DNA of 64,000 bases, taken from positions 1,922,001 through 1,986,000 of the forward strand of contig NZ_CP090376.1 of NCBI RefSeq assembly GCF_022836875.1, in the 5' to 3' direction. Shown here piece by piece: positions 53,096 to 61,733 of this stretch (the first letter of the stretch is position 1; each line of letters begins with the position of its first letter). Made by a program: the position numbers and the translations under genes. The stretch is from Flavobacterium enshiense. Lineage in GTDB: Bacteria > Bacteroidota > Bacteroidia > Flavobacteriales > Flavobacteriaceae. The notes under the pieces are model-generated. The model had not been told where the DNA came from and ran no database searches. It saw nothing but the letters and a program-made list of their open reading frames with translations.

Positions 53096-53290
53096 ATGCT
53101 GAAGTTTGTTAAACATAATTTGGAAACGATCTCGGGAGTTGAGATTTATCCAATCATTTCATTACTGATTTTCTTTGTTTTCTTTATTGGATTATATATA
53201 TGGGTATTTACCTATAAAAAAGAAAAAATAGACGAAATGAGCAACATTCCTTTTGCGGATGAGAAAACCAATGATATTTTAAACAGCTAA
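53096..53290 (+). CDS. ccoQ: cbb3 oxidase subunit CcoQ
   Basis: A 64-residue single-helix protein: an N-terminal amphipathic stretch, IYPIISLLIFFVFFIGLYIW as the membrane helix, then a charged tail (FTYKKEKIDEMSNIPF). This is the usual CcoQ/FixQ layout. It is 5 bp after ccoNO and 3 bp before ccoP. Confidence 0.88.
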   Translation: MLKFVKHNLETISGVEIYPIISLLIFFVFFIGLYIWVFTYKKEKIDEMSNIPFADEKTNDILNS

Positions 53291-53293
53291 AAG

Positions 53294-54232
53294 ATGAAAA
53301 AGTTTTTTCCAATATACGTTCGAATTCCGGTATTGTTCTTCTTGTTTTATATGGCAATGGAATTCTTTATCGATTCCGGAGACAAACCGGCATTTATAAA
53401 ATACCCGATTGTCATGGTATTGCTTCTATTGTTCCTGTTCGTGTTAATAGCAATGGAGATTGTTGTTAAAGCGTCTAACAACGTTTTGAACAGTTTACTG
53501 ACAGAAGAACAGCTAAAAGCTAAAGAAGCAGAAGAAAATCTTCCGTTTAAAGAGACTCAATTCTATAAAAATCTGATGCACAAATTAACGCGTTCCAATA
53601 AAATGGAAGAGGAAAAAGAGTTATTGCTGCATCACGATTACGATGGTATCAAAGAGCTTGATAATGTGCTTCCTCCTTGGTGGGTGTATCTTTTCTATGC
53701 CTGTGTCGCTTTTGCCTTTATTTATATGGTTCGTTTCCATATTTTGGGGCATGATAATCAGATTCAAGAATTTGATAAAGAAATGGCAGCTGCAAAAATT
53801 GCTGTAGAGGAGTACAAAAAAACAGCTCCGGATATTATGGATAAGGAAAAAGTTACTTTGCTGACAGATGCTGAAAGTATTGCTGCCGGTAAAACCATTT
53901 TCGAAACCAATTGTGTAGCGTGTCACCGTGCTGATGGAGGTGGGGCAATTGGACCGAACCTGACCGATAATCACTGGATTTTAGGTGGAGGAATCAAAAA
54001 TGTCTTCAATACAATCATGGAAGGTGGTCGTGACGGAAAAGGAATGGTAGCCTGGAAAGCAACAATCAAACCGTCAGATATTCAAAAAGTGGCAAGTTAT
54101 GTTTTGAGTTTACAGGGATCAAATCCACCAAATCCAAAAGCACAAGAAGGAGATGTTTGGGCTGAAGAAGGTGCTGCTCCAGCAGAAACAGCTGCACCAA
54201 CAGCGGATACAGCAAAAACTGCTGCACCATAA
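53294..54232 (+). CDS. ccoP: cbb3 oxidase cytochrome c subunit CcoP
   Basis: A 312-residue membrane cytochrome. Two N-terminal hydrophobic helices (about residues 9-23 and 37-54) and a third near residue 135 (WWVYLFYACVAFAFIYM) precede one heme c domain with CVACH (near residue 207) and the axial Met region DGKGMVAW. Only one CxxCH is present, unlike the diheme CcoP of proteobacteria. The last 30 residues are an Ala/Pro/Glu-rich tail. It donates electrons to CcoNO. Confidence 0.93.
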   Translation: MKKFFPIYVRIPVLFFLFYMAMEFFIDSGDKPAFIKYPIVMVLLLLFLFVLIAMEIVVKASNNVLNSLLTEEQLKAKEAEENLPFKETQFYKNLMHKLTRSNKMEEEKELLLHHDYDGIKELDNVLPPWWVYLFYACVAFAFIYMVRFHILGHDNQIQEFDKEMAAAKIAVEEYKKTAPDIMDKEKVTLLTDAESIAAGKTIFETNCVACHRADGGGAIGPNLTDNHWILGGGIKNVFNTIMEGGRDGKGMVAWKATIKPSDIQKVASYVLSLQGSNPPNPKAQEGDVWAEEGAAPAETAAPTADTAKTAAP

Positions 54233-54255
54233 ATGACAGCAAAATAAAAACAAGT

Positions 54256-55674
54256 ATGTCCAAATCACCAGAAGATAGTTTTAGAGACACCATTGGAACC
54301 ATTGACAAAGAGGGCAAACGCGCCTGGGTTTTTCCAAAAATTCCAAAAGGTAAGTGGTATGAGAGAAGAAAATGGGTGAGTTATTTTTTGTTACTCTTTT
54401 TATTCTCGGCACCGTTTATCAAAATCAATGGAAATCAGTTCTTATTGTTTAATGTAATAGACAGGAAGTTTAATATTTTCGGATTTCCGTTCTGGCCTCA
54501 GGATTTTTATCTGTTCGTTACTATGATGATTATCTGTGTTGTCGGACTGGCTCTTTTTACCGTTGCTTTTGGACGTATTTTCTGCGGTTGGATTTGCCCT
54601 CAGACCATTTTCATGGAGATGGTTTTCAGAAGAATCGAATTTTGGATTGATGGGGACAGAGGCTCACAGATGAGATTGGCTAAACAGAAGTGGGATAGCG
54701 AGAAAATAAGAAAGAGAAGTACTAAGTGGACCATCTTTTTCATTATTTCGTTCTTAATAGCGAATATTTTTCTTGCCTATATTATTGGAAGTGATGAACT
54801 TCTGAAAATGGTAACCGAAGGCCCGTTGCATAACACAACAACGCTTTTTGCATTACTGATTTTTACCAGTGTGTTTTATTTCATATATGCCTGGTTCAGG
54901 GAGCAGGTTTGTATCATTGCGTGCCCATATGGGCGCCTGCAAGGGGTTTTACTTGATAATAAATCGGTAGTTGTTGCCTACGATCATAAAAGAGGTGAGG
55001 CTGAAAAAGGTCGCGGCAAATTCAATAAAAATGAAGATAGAAATGCGTTAGGAAAAGGTGATTGTATTGATGATCGCCTATGCGTAAATGTTTGTCCGAC
55101 CGGAATCGATATTCGTAACGGAACACAATTGGAATGTGTCAACTGTACCGCCTGTATTGATGCTTGCGACTTTATCATGCAAAGCGTTAATTTGCCGCGA
55201 GGGTTGATACGCTATGCATCGGAAGACGAAATCGTCAAAAAGGAAAAATTCGTTTTCACAGCGCGAATGAAAGGTTATGTAGCCGTTTTAGCTATTTTGA
55301 CCGGTGTTTTTATTGGAATGTTGTTCCTGAGAAACGACGTACAGGCTACGGTTTTACGCTTACCTGGACAATTATTTGAACACAAAGGAGAAAACATAAG
55401 CAATGTGTTTACTTATAAAATTGTAAACAAGACGGTTAAGGATTTTAATCACGTACACTTTAAGTTAGTTGACATTAAAGGTGAAATTAAAGTGGTGGGA
55501 AAACCTGAGTTTATAATCAAAAAAGAAGGGATGGCCCAAGGAACATTGTTTATAGAGATTCACCCTGCGTTTTTAAAAGGAGATAAAACCAAGATTAAAA
55601 TTGAAGTGTATGACGGAGATTTGCTTTTGGAAACGACAACGACTAATTTCCTTGGCCCGAGAAGTTTTAATTAG
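54256..55674 (+). CDS. ccoG: cbb3 oxidase accessory protein CcoG (RdxA/FixG)
   Basis: A 472-residue membrane polyferredoxin. Several helices in the first 220 residues carry the FGRIFCGWICPQTIFMEM and CIIACPYGRLQGVL motifs. A dicluster 4Fe-4S ferredoxin segment (CVNVCPTGIDIRNGTQLECV, then CTACIDACDFIM) and a C-terminal IgG-like domain follow. It is implicated in copper reduction and delivery to the cbb3 oxidase. It is 23 bp after ccoP. Confidence 0.95.
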   Translation: MSKSPEDSFRDTIGTIDKEGKRAWVFPKIPKGKWYERRKWVSYFLLLFLFSAPFIKINGNQFLLFNVIDRKFNIFGFPFWPQDFYLFVTMMIICVVGLALFTVAFGRIFCGWICPQTIFMEMVFRRIEFWIDGDRGSQMRLAKQKWDSEKIRKRSTKWTIFFIISFLIANIFLAYIIGSDELLKMVTEGPLHNTTTLFALLIFTSVFYFIYAWFREQVCIIACPYGRLQGVLLDNKSVVVAYDHKRGEAEKGRGKFNKNEDRNALGKGDCIDDRLCVNVCPTGIDIRNGTQLECVNCTACIDACDFIMQSVNLPRGLIRYASEDEIVKKEKFVFTARMKGYVAVLAILTGVFIGMLFLRNDVQATVLRLPGQLFEHKGENISNVFTYKIVNKTVKDFNHVHFKLVDIKGEIKVVGKPEFIIKKEGMAQGTLFIEIHPAFLKGDKTKIKIEVYDGDLLLETTTTNFLGPRSFN

Positions 55675-55742
55675 ATGAAAAACCGAAGAGACAATTTAAA
55701 AAAGTTGCTTACAAAAAGGTAAATGGTTTACGAAATAGCCCT

Positions 55743-55762
55743 GTCCCGATAGCAATCGGGAC
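55743..55762. repeat. Small perfect hairpin GTCCCGAT-AGCA-ATCGGGAC
   Basis: An 8-bp stem around AGCA in the gap between ccoG and ccoH. It has no adjacent U-run. From memory, CCCGATAGC-type palindromes are dispersed in flavobacterial genomes, so it is probably a small repeat rather than a terminator. Confidence 0.6.
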
Positions 55763-55785
55763 GCTTTAAATAAAAAAGAGAAATT

Positions 55786-56232
55786 ATGAGAATCAATTGG
55801 GGAACAGGAGTCGTGATTGCATTTGCTTTGTTTATGACGTTTATTTTATACTTCGTTTTCAAGGTGCAAGTTGACTCGCAGTACGACCATGAAATGGTTA
55901 CTGAAGAATACTATAAAAAAGAACTTGATTTTCAGAATCAGATCGATAAGCAACAAAACGCTAATAATCTTACGGAAAGAGTTTCAATCGAATCAAATGG
56001 AAATGGTTTGTTGATTGTTTTTCCGAAAGCCTTTGATATTGCCAAAATAAAAGGAAAAGTGTCCTTATACCGACCGTCCAACCAGAAATTAGATTTCGAA
56101 GTTCCGATTTCGTTGTCTACTTCAAATTTGCTCATACCTAAAACAAATTTGGTTGACGGTCGTTGGGACATTGCTGTAGAATGGGAATATGATGGGAAGG
56201 AATACCTGAATAGAAAGGGGATTAGTTTGTAA
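55786..56232 (+). CDS. ccoH: FixH/CcoH-family protein
   Basis: A 148-residue protein with one N-terminal transmembrane helix (GVVIAFALFMTFILYFVFKV, about residues 8-26) and a periplasmic beta-sandwich domain ending in DGRWDIAVEWEYDGKEY, the typical FixH C-terminal pattern. It is an assembly factor of cbb3 oxidase that works with CcoI. The hairpin at 55743-55762 lies upstream. Confidence 0.88.
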   Translation: MRINWGTGVVIAFALFMTFILYFVFKVQVDSQYDHEMVTEEYYKKELDFQNQIDKQQNANNLTERVSIESNGNGLLIVFPKAFDIAKIKGKVSLYRPSNQKLDFEVPISLSTSNLLIPKTNLVDGRWDIAVEWEYDGKEYLNRKGISL

Positions 56233-56238
56233 AGACAA

Positions 56239-56280
56239 GGGAAATGAGATAAGGGAAAAGGAAAAAGGAAAAAGGAGACA
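56239..56280. repeat. Degenerate heptamer array
   Basis: Six G/A-rich heptamers (GGGAAAT, GAGATAA, GGGAAAA, GGAAAAA twice, GGAGACA) lie in the gap between ccoH and the SafE-type gene. The period matches the arrays at 23706 and 36438, and several units are degenerate. Confidence 0.65.
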
Positions 56281-56336
56281 GAGGTTTCCTCCTTCTATCA
56301 TCTTTGTTCTAGTATCTTTTTTCTCAAAATTAAAAT

Positions 56337-57044
56337 ATGTTGTATTCAGGATTCATACTAGGTTTAATAAGCAGTTTGCATTGCATAGGGATGTGTGGTC
56401 CCATTGCGATGATGCTGCCTGTCGATCATAAGAATCCGGCTAAGAAAACAACGCAACTTCTTACGTATCATTTGGGTAGGATAACTGCTTATATGACGCT
56501 GGGTCTGGTTTTTGGCTTGTTGGGAAAAGGGATTTATTTGGCCGGAATGCAGCAGCAATTGTCGATATTTATTGGAGTTTTGATGATTACTTTCGTTTTA
56601 ATTCCGGAAAAAGTATTTGCCCGATATAATTTTTCAAAACCGGTTTATAAAGTCATTTCAGCACTTAAAACCAAACTGGGAAGTCAGTTCAAAAAGAAAA
56701 CTTTTAAAGCGCTTTTCACTATTGGTTTACTTAACGGATTTTTGCCTTGCGGATTGGTTTATGTAGCTCTTTTTGGGGCTATTGCCATGCAAAATGAAAC
56801 TTTGGGGGTAACCTATATGTTTTTATACGGATTAGGAACCATTCCGATGATGAGCATGATCACGTTTGTTTCCGGGTTTCTGACAGTTCCGGTTCGGAAT
56901 AGAATTCAGAAAATCATACCGATTGTTACCATTTGCATAGGAATGTTGTTTATCATGCGTGGATTGGGATTGGATATTCCGTTTGTTTCACCAAGTAATA
57001 TGAGTCTTTTTGTGCAGGGTAATTCAATATGTAAAACGGATTAA
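56337..57044 (+). CDS. SafE-type sulfite exporter-like / cytochrome biogenesis membrane protein
   Basis: A 235-residue protein with about six helices. The first is GFILGLISSLHCIGMCGPIA, with the Cys-x5-Cys pattern seen in proteins associated with FixH/CcoI and copper handling. The second repeat is GLLNGFLPCGLVYVALFGA. Members are annotated TauE/SafE or DsbD-like. The position at the end of the cco cluster supports a role in copper or heme delivery, which is inference. It is followed closely by a YdcH-like gene. Confidence 0.83.
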   Translation: MLYSGFILGLISSLHCIGMCGPIAMMLPVDHKNPAKKTTQLLTYHLGRITAYMTLGLVFGLLGKGIYLAGMQQQLSIFIGVLMITFVLIPEKVFARYNFSKPVYKVISALKTKLGSQFKKKTFKALFTIGLLNGFLPCGLVYVALFGAIAMQNETLGVTYMFLYGLGTIPMMSMITFVSGFLTVPVRNRIQKIIPIVTICIGMLFIMRGLGLDIPFVSPSNMSLFVQGNSICKTD

Positions 57045-57084
57045 GTAACTTTATAGTAAGATATTAACTTGATATTGAAGCACT

Positions 57085-57315
57085 ATGGAAAGACATGATT
57101 TATTACACGAGTTTCCTGAGCATCAGGACAAAATTCACCAATTAAAAACGTCTGATACTCATTTTAGAGAATTATTTGACGAATATGACAAACTGGAACA
57201 CGAAATTCACCGAATCAACACGGGAGAGGAAGTTGTTACGGATGAGGCAACTCACGAAATGAAAGCAAGGCTGCTTTTTATTAAGGATGAAATTTTTTCG
57301 ATGCTTCAAAACTGA
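57085..57315 (+). CDS. YdcH-family (DUF465) protein
   Basis: A 76-residue highly charged coiled-coil protein: HDLLHEFPEHQDKIHQLKTS, then FRELFDEYDKLEHEIHRINT. This is the YdcH/DUF465 pattern of unknown function. Its end is followed by a long hairpin at 57343-57395, probably the shared terminator. Confidence 0.85.
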   Translation: MERHDLLHEFPEHQDKIHQLKTSDTHFRELFDEYDKLEHEIHRINTGEEVVTDEATHEMKARLLFIKDEIFSMLQN

Positions 57316-57342
57316 ATAGAAGTCATTTTGAAGCTCGAAAAA

Positions 57343-57400
57343 AAGAACCGCAGATTCGCGAATTAAATATATTAAATCGTGAATCTGCGGTTCTTCTTTT
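57343..57400. terminator. Long hairpin between YdcH-like and unknown genes
   Basis: A 15-bp perfect stem, AAGAACCGCAGATTC (57343-57357) with GAATCTGCGGTTCTT (57381-57395), around an AT-rich 23-nt loop that pairs a little further (GCGA/TCGT). A CTTTT tract follows. The CGCAGATTCGCG/AATCTGCGG sequence recalls a repeat dispersed in flavobacterial genomes, so it may be a mobile-type hairpin recruited as a terminator. Confidence 0.7.
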
Positions 57401-57535
57401 GATATTTTTAGGTTTTTATTTTCGTAGTAAGTTAACCACTTTAGTATTTTCGATGGAGTAGCTCCTCTGATTTTCAAGTAGGATTAAAACTTCTCTTTTA
57501 TACTAAAGTCCGCTGGAACGAATATTTCCTGATAT

Positions 57536-58018
57536 TTATTTTTTGGTACCCTGTATCTCTCCGTAAGTAGGTATCTGCTGCATGATTTGTGCTCTTACAA
57601 GGGTTAGCAGGTAGACTTCGGCCTGATAGAACTGAAAAGCTACTGTAGCGTTAGTGGCTGATTTGATCTTTTTGTAATAAACCTCCAGTTTTTTTTCCTG
57701 ATCCATCCGGTTTGCAAAATACTGGTTGGCTAAAGAATCTGCCCTTTGCGGAGTCAGATTACTGTAGGATAGTGCAGTTTTCTCATACAATTTCATCCTT
57801 TGGGTTGCGGTCTTTTTGTTTTCTTTTTGATATTCATCATAAATTTTCCAGAACGCATCTGCATCTTTTCCTGTAACGTTTACAAGTCGGGCCATAGCTT
57901 CTTTTTTCTGAACACCCAAAAGATTAACCATAGCTTCCATTTCTGCATCAGATGTCTGGCAATAGGTCGTAGCAGTGCTAACGAAGAATACAGCTAAAAG
58001 TAATGTGATTTTTTTCAT
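57536..58018 (-). CDS. Unknown secreted helical protein, 160 aa
   Basis: A signal peptide (residues 1-20, cleavage near TYCQ) and a mature all-helical region with AMARLVNVTGKDADAFWKIY, MKLYEKTALSYSNLTPQRAD and YYKKIKSATNATVAFQFYQA. The Phe-Trp-Lys-Ile-Tyr pattern and regular heptads recall periplasmic Spy/LTXXQ-type proteins, but I cannot assign a family. It is preceded by a 240-bp AT-rich region and transcribed alone. Confidence 0.7.
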   Translation of the reverse strand: MKKITLLLAVFFVSTATTYCQTSDAEMEAMVNLLGVQKKEAMARLVNVTGKDADAFWKIYDEYQKENKKTATQRMKLYEKTALSYSNLTPQRADSLANQYFANRMDQEKKLEVYYKKIKSATNATVAFQFYQAEVYLLTLVRAQIMQQIPTYGEIQGTKK

Positions 58019-58260
58019 AGGATTAAGTTTGATTAATTGGTTAGAAATAATGTGGTAATCCTGATAATGATGATAGACTCGTTTTAAGTCTGATGGTAAA
58101 CAGTTTAAAGATAGTGACTTATAGTGTAAGAAAAAAGTAAAATGTTAAAATTTGAAACGACTTTTCTTAAGTTATATTACTTGATATGTGTTTAAGTTCT
58201 TTCGTATTTTGTCTGTAAAGTATAGGTGTATTTAAAAGGTTTGAGAACAGCTGTCAATTA

Positions 58261-58701
58261 CTATTGGCTTTCGGCAAAATTTTTGAATGCCGTGAGGTAT
58301 TTCAAGGATTGTTTTTTGAAAACGCCAGGCATCAGAAACGCAATAATCTTCATCGCCAAACCTTGTAACTGAAATTCATGCTCAGTAATATACTTCGTTT
58401 TAGAATCGGATATCTTAACAAAAGAGTTCTTTACAATATTGACAACTCCTTTTGCTTCGTAAGTACCTGTAAACTCTTCGGGTAAATTTCGAACTGTAAC
58501 GGTTTCAATCATTTCCATTTCGCGTTTGCCCATTTTGAATTTCAGTCTGGATTTAGCTCCGGGTTGTCCTGGTGTACCGCTGATATGTTCGAAACTCTCC
58601 AAACCTTCCATCCATTTTTTTAGGTTCTCCGGATTATCGAAAAGGGCTATTACCTTGTCTATCGGTTTGTTGATTTCTATTTCTGTTGTGTATTTCATCA
58701 T
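58261..58701 (-). CDS. SRPBCC-family protein (polyketide-cyclase-like)
   Basis: A 146-residue START-like helix-grip protein: EIEINKPIDKVIALFDNPEN, then LKKWMEGLESFEHI, and a C-terminal helix KQSLKYLTAFKNFAES. The hydrophobic cavity fold binds small ligands or lipids; the substrate is unknown. The second Met of the MMK start may be used. It is 62 bp downstream of the transglutaminase-like gene on the same strand. Confidence 0.83.
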   Translation of the reverse strand: MMKYTTEIEINKPIDKVIALFDNPENLKKWMEGLESFEHISGTPGQPGAKSRLKFKMGKREMEMIETVTVRNLPEEFTGTYEAKGVVNIVKNSFVKISDSKTKYITEHEFQLQGLAMKIIAFLMPGVFKKQSLKYLTAFKNFAESQ

Positions 58702-58763
58702 TCTGATTTTTTTAGAATTCTTAAAATATTGCTTTCATGAAATCGTTGTTGTGTTTTGTGCTT

Positions 58764-59888
58764 TTATTTTGGTTCAGTCCAGAATAAATCAGGATTATTT
58801 GTTTTATAAAGGATGAATTTTACACCTGTTTTTGTATTTGTTTGTTCAGTTTTCTGCGGCGTTTGTTCGATGCCGTCTAAGGGTAGCAACTCAACATAGG
58901 TTATTTCTTTTCCGCTTTTCCAGGTTTCGGAATCGTATTCACTAACCAAAGGTGCTTGCAGTCGGTATAAGTTTTTCGTCATATAGGTTTCCAGATAGTA
59001 TTCTTTTGTTTGCGAACTCTTTTTGTTCCAATTGGCATCTGGGTTCAGAATTAATGTTTTTCCGTTAATCAGTCTTTTTCTAACTTCATCGATTCCCAAT
59101 AATTCCCCTTTTTCATTCATTACATAGGCGTCAAACGTCGGGTCAATCCAAATCCATTTTTTTAAATCAGTGTTGTAAACCATGTTGATAACGTGGCAAT
59201 CATCAAATTTTGTTTCTTTAGGCATACAGGTTATGTATCTTGATTTAATGCCTAATGACAAATAACATTCATTCAAGACTGTTGCCATCATTCGGCAGTT
59301 AACGCCCCTGTTTTCGGTTTTACAGACTTTGATTAAATCAATCGCGTTTTTAACCGTTGGATCCTTACTGCTTCCGTCATGTCTTATTGTGTTATGAACC
59401 CAATGTAATAAATTGAGGATTTTGGAGGTTTCATTTCCAGTGCCTGCTATTGAATCTAGTTTTAAATCTTGCCTGATTTTAACAAGGTTGGGATTGTCCA
59501 TTGCCTGATAACTGAAGTTGGGTACAAATCTCGTGTCGGAGTAATTGTATTTTTCTGCTTTTTTTAATTTTTCAGAATAAGGAAGTTGATATTTGATTCG
59601 TGTAAAAGCAGAATCTTTACTGTTAAGCAAAACAATGAAATCAAAAGTGTCCTTTTTCGGGCTTATTTTGATTTTAATGGAATCTGTATCGGTGAAGAAC
59701 GTTATTTTGTTACTTGAAGTCGTATAAATATCCGGATTTATTTCCGGAGATATTGTCCAGGCTTTACGTTTAAAATTATTACCGTCTTTGATGTCAACCG
59801 ATGTGGAATTGGCTTTTATTACGGGTAACTTTTTTTGTGAAAACGCTATTTGCGCCAGACATAACAGAAGTAATAATTTAGCTTTCAT
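58764..59888 (-). CDS. Secreted transglutaminase-like protein
   Basis: A 374-residue protein with a signal peptide (MKAKLLLLLCLAQIAFSQ). The transglutaminase-like triad is visible: Cys in RGVNCRMMATVLNECY, His in DDCHVINMVYN and Asp in WIDPTFDAYV. N- and C-terminal beta regions flank the domain. Bacterial members may act as proteases or cross-linking enzymes on envelope proteins; the substrate is unknown. It lies downstream of the carboxypeptidase-regulatory-domain gene, 169 bp apart. Confidence 0.85.
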   Translation of the reverse strand: MKAKLLLLLCLAQIAFSQKKLPVIKANSTSVDIKDGNNFKRKAWTISPEINPDIYTTSSNKITFFTDTDSIKIKISPKKDTFDFIVLLNSKDSAFTRIKYQLPYSEKLKKAEKYNYSDTRFVPNFSYQAMDNPNLVKIRQDLKLDSIAGTGNETSKILNLLHWVHNTIRHDGSSKDPTVKNAIDLIKVCKTENRGVNCRMMATVLNECYLSLGIKSRYITCMPKETKFDDCHVINMVYNTDLKKWIWIDPTFDAYVMNEKGELLGIDEVRKRLINGKTLILNPDANWNKKSSQTKEYYLETYMTKNLYRLQAPLVSEYDSETWKSGKEITYVELLPLDGIEQTPQKTEQTNTKTGVKFILYKTNNPDLFWTEPK

Positions 59889-60057
59889 TTGTTTTGCTTT
59901 TTAGTTTAGTATTTTAGAGTGTCACCCAACATCCCGATTAGGGGATTACATTAGTTTAGTCTTTAAGCCTCATTTTTTAAAGCCAACTGCGGGAAATCGT
60001 TATTTTTTAAGTTATCTGATTTCAGCATAAGAAAATATGTAATAGAGGCTTTAGTGG

Positions 60058-61584
60058 CTATTCAGCAACCCTAAACTGCTTCATTTCTTCCAATGGTTCC
60101 ATAGAAACGAAATCTTTCCATACTGCAGGATCATAACGTTTAAGGACCAGGTAATTGAAATCTTCCTCTTTAATGTTTTCAAAGGCATTTTCACTGATTT
60201 CCGATTTGGAAATATTCAGGAATTCGGTTTTCTCACTCAAATTTCCTTCTACCTTAAAGTCAAAGGCTACCACATCTTTTTCGCTATGTGTCAGTTCAAT
60301 GAATTTTAGCGGTCTGTTTACGTAAAAGTATTGGCCGGTTTCCTCTGAAGCATATTGCAAATAATAACCCGTGCCGTCAGGGTTTTTCTTATAAAGAAGT
60401 GTGCCTTTGCTCATATTTTCAGATACTTTCACTCCCAACAAAAGTTTCATGCTGAATCCGCCAAGATCTTTCCCGTCAGCTAAGTTATAATCGCAGCGTA
60501 CTACCGCATAATCCGTTTCTGAAATGTATAATTTTCCGGAATATTTTGCTTTATTTTTTCTGGGTTCGAATTTCAGTACATACATGCCATCATTTTCATC
60601 ATTATATATCTTACCTTCATACGCATACTCATACAATTCAGGTTTGTTTAAGAAATCTAGTTTGCTGTTCAGCGGGTTGTTTTCGGTGATAAATCCTGTA
60701 AGATTGGCTTTTGAAGAAGTCAATTTGGTGTTTTTGTTTTTGACATACTTTTTGTTTTTTTTCTCATTATAATTTTTACTTAATGAAATGGTATCACGGG
60801 AACCAAACCACCCGCTTTTAATTCTGTAAAACTTGGTGCTGTCCAAATGTTTCAGAACGATATTTGTTCCTGTTTTCTCTATATCGTCCAATGATACTGA
60901 ATTGTCACCATTCTTAAGCACGGTAGCTTTTATTACCTCAAGTTTTTGTAAGATAGTTTGTTTATCGTCCTTCTTTTTTGAAAGCGTATAATAATTACAC
61001 AACATATCCTTTAATTCTTTTGGCGGGTGTGAAATGAGTTTGGCGGTAAATGCATTCATTTCTGCGTTGGTCGATTTAAGTGCATTTTCTGTAAAACCTG
61101 TCGATTTTGTGATTTCCACATCTATTTTCTTTGGTTTAAAAGAGGTTCCATCACGGTAAAACAACATATTTTTAGCTGATTGTCCGCCATTTTTGTAATG
61201 AACCGGAAGATTCTTTTTAACCTCTGCCATAATTGCATAGGGATCCGGTTTGACGTTGGAAATGGTTAGGTTTTCGAGTTCAAAAACGCCCGGTTCAAGT
61301 TTAATTGTATATTGCAGGGTTTTCAATTCGCCCACAGTTATCTTGCGTTTAACATATCCGAGATACGAAACGGTCAGTACAGTCGTATCACTATTGTTAC
61401 TTTCAGTCAGGGTGAAGTTACCTTCAGCATTCGACACAAGATTTACTGTTTCGTTTACAATAATGTTGGCATAAGGTAGGGTTTCGCCGGTTTTGGAATC
61501 GATAATCTTCCCACTAAGGTTTTGAGCAGATCCAACATGAAATCCGAATAGAATTAAAACTAAATTAAAAAAAATTCGAGTCAT
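60058..61584 (-). CDS. Carboxypeptidase-regulatory-like domain protein, 508 aa
   Basis: A signal peptide (cleavage near GSAQ, residue 20) precedes a CarboxypepD_reg-like beta-sandwich: LSGKIIDSKTGETLPYANII, then NAEGNFTLTESNNSDTTVLT and VSYLGYVKRKITVG. The rest (residues 110-508) is beta-rich with YEGKIYNDENDGMYVLKFEP and FKVEGNLSEKTEF. There is no TonB plug or barrel, so it is not a SusC-type receptor. The family has no assigned function; it is probably an envelope protein. Confidence 0.82.
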   Translation of the reverse strand: MTRIFFNLVLILFGFHVGSAQNLSGKIIDSKTGETLPYANIIVNETVNLVSNAEGNFTLTESNNSDTTVLTVSYLGYVKRKITVGELKTLQYTIKLEPGVFELENLTISNVKPDPYAIMAEVKKNLPVHYKNGGQSAKNMLFYRDGTSFKPKKIDVEITKSTGFTENALKSTNAEMNAFTAKLISHPPKELKDMLCNYYTLSKKKDDKQTILQKLEVIKATVLKNGDNSVSLDDIEKTGTNIVLKHLDSTKFYRIKSGWFGSRDTISLSKNYNEKKNKKYVKNKNTKLTSSKANLTGFITENNPLNSKLDFLNKPELYEYAYEGKIYNDENDGMYVLKFEPRKNKAKYSGKLYISETDYAVVRCDYNLADGKDLGGFSMKLLLGVKVSENMSKGTLLYKKNPDGTGYYLQYASEETGQYFYVNRPLKFIELTHSEKDVVAFDFKVEGNLSEKTEFLNISKSEISENAFENIKEEDFNYLVLKRYDPAVWKDFVSMEPLEEMKQFRVAE

Positions 61585-61733
61585 ACTTTTCTTTTTGATT
61601 ATGATGATTGATGATTTGTGTGTTATTTTTAATTTATTGAGAGTAATATAGCAATAATATTAAAAATAAAAAAATTCCTTCAACCGCAATAGTATGAAGA
61701 AATTTCTTAAAAAAAAGTTATGATTTAAAAAAA

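Noticed and set aside
55675-55722. A 15-codon ORF (MKNRRDNLKKLLTKR) directly after the ccoG stop
   Set aside because: It is too short to support, with no leader-peptide codon run and no attenuator after it.
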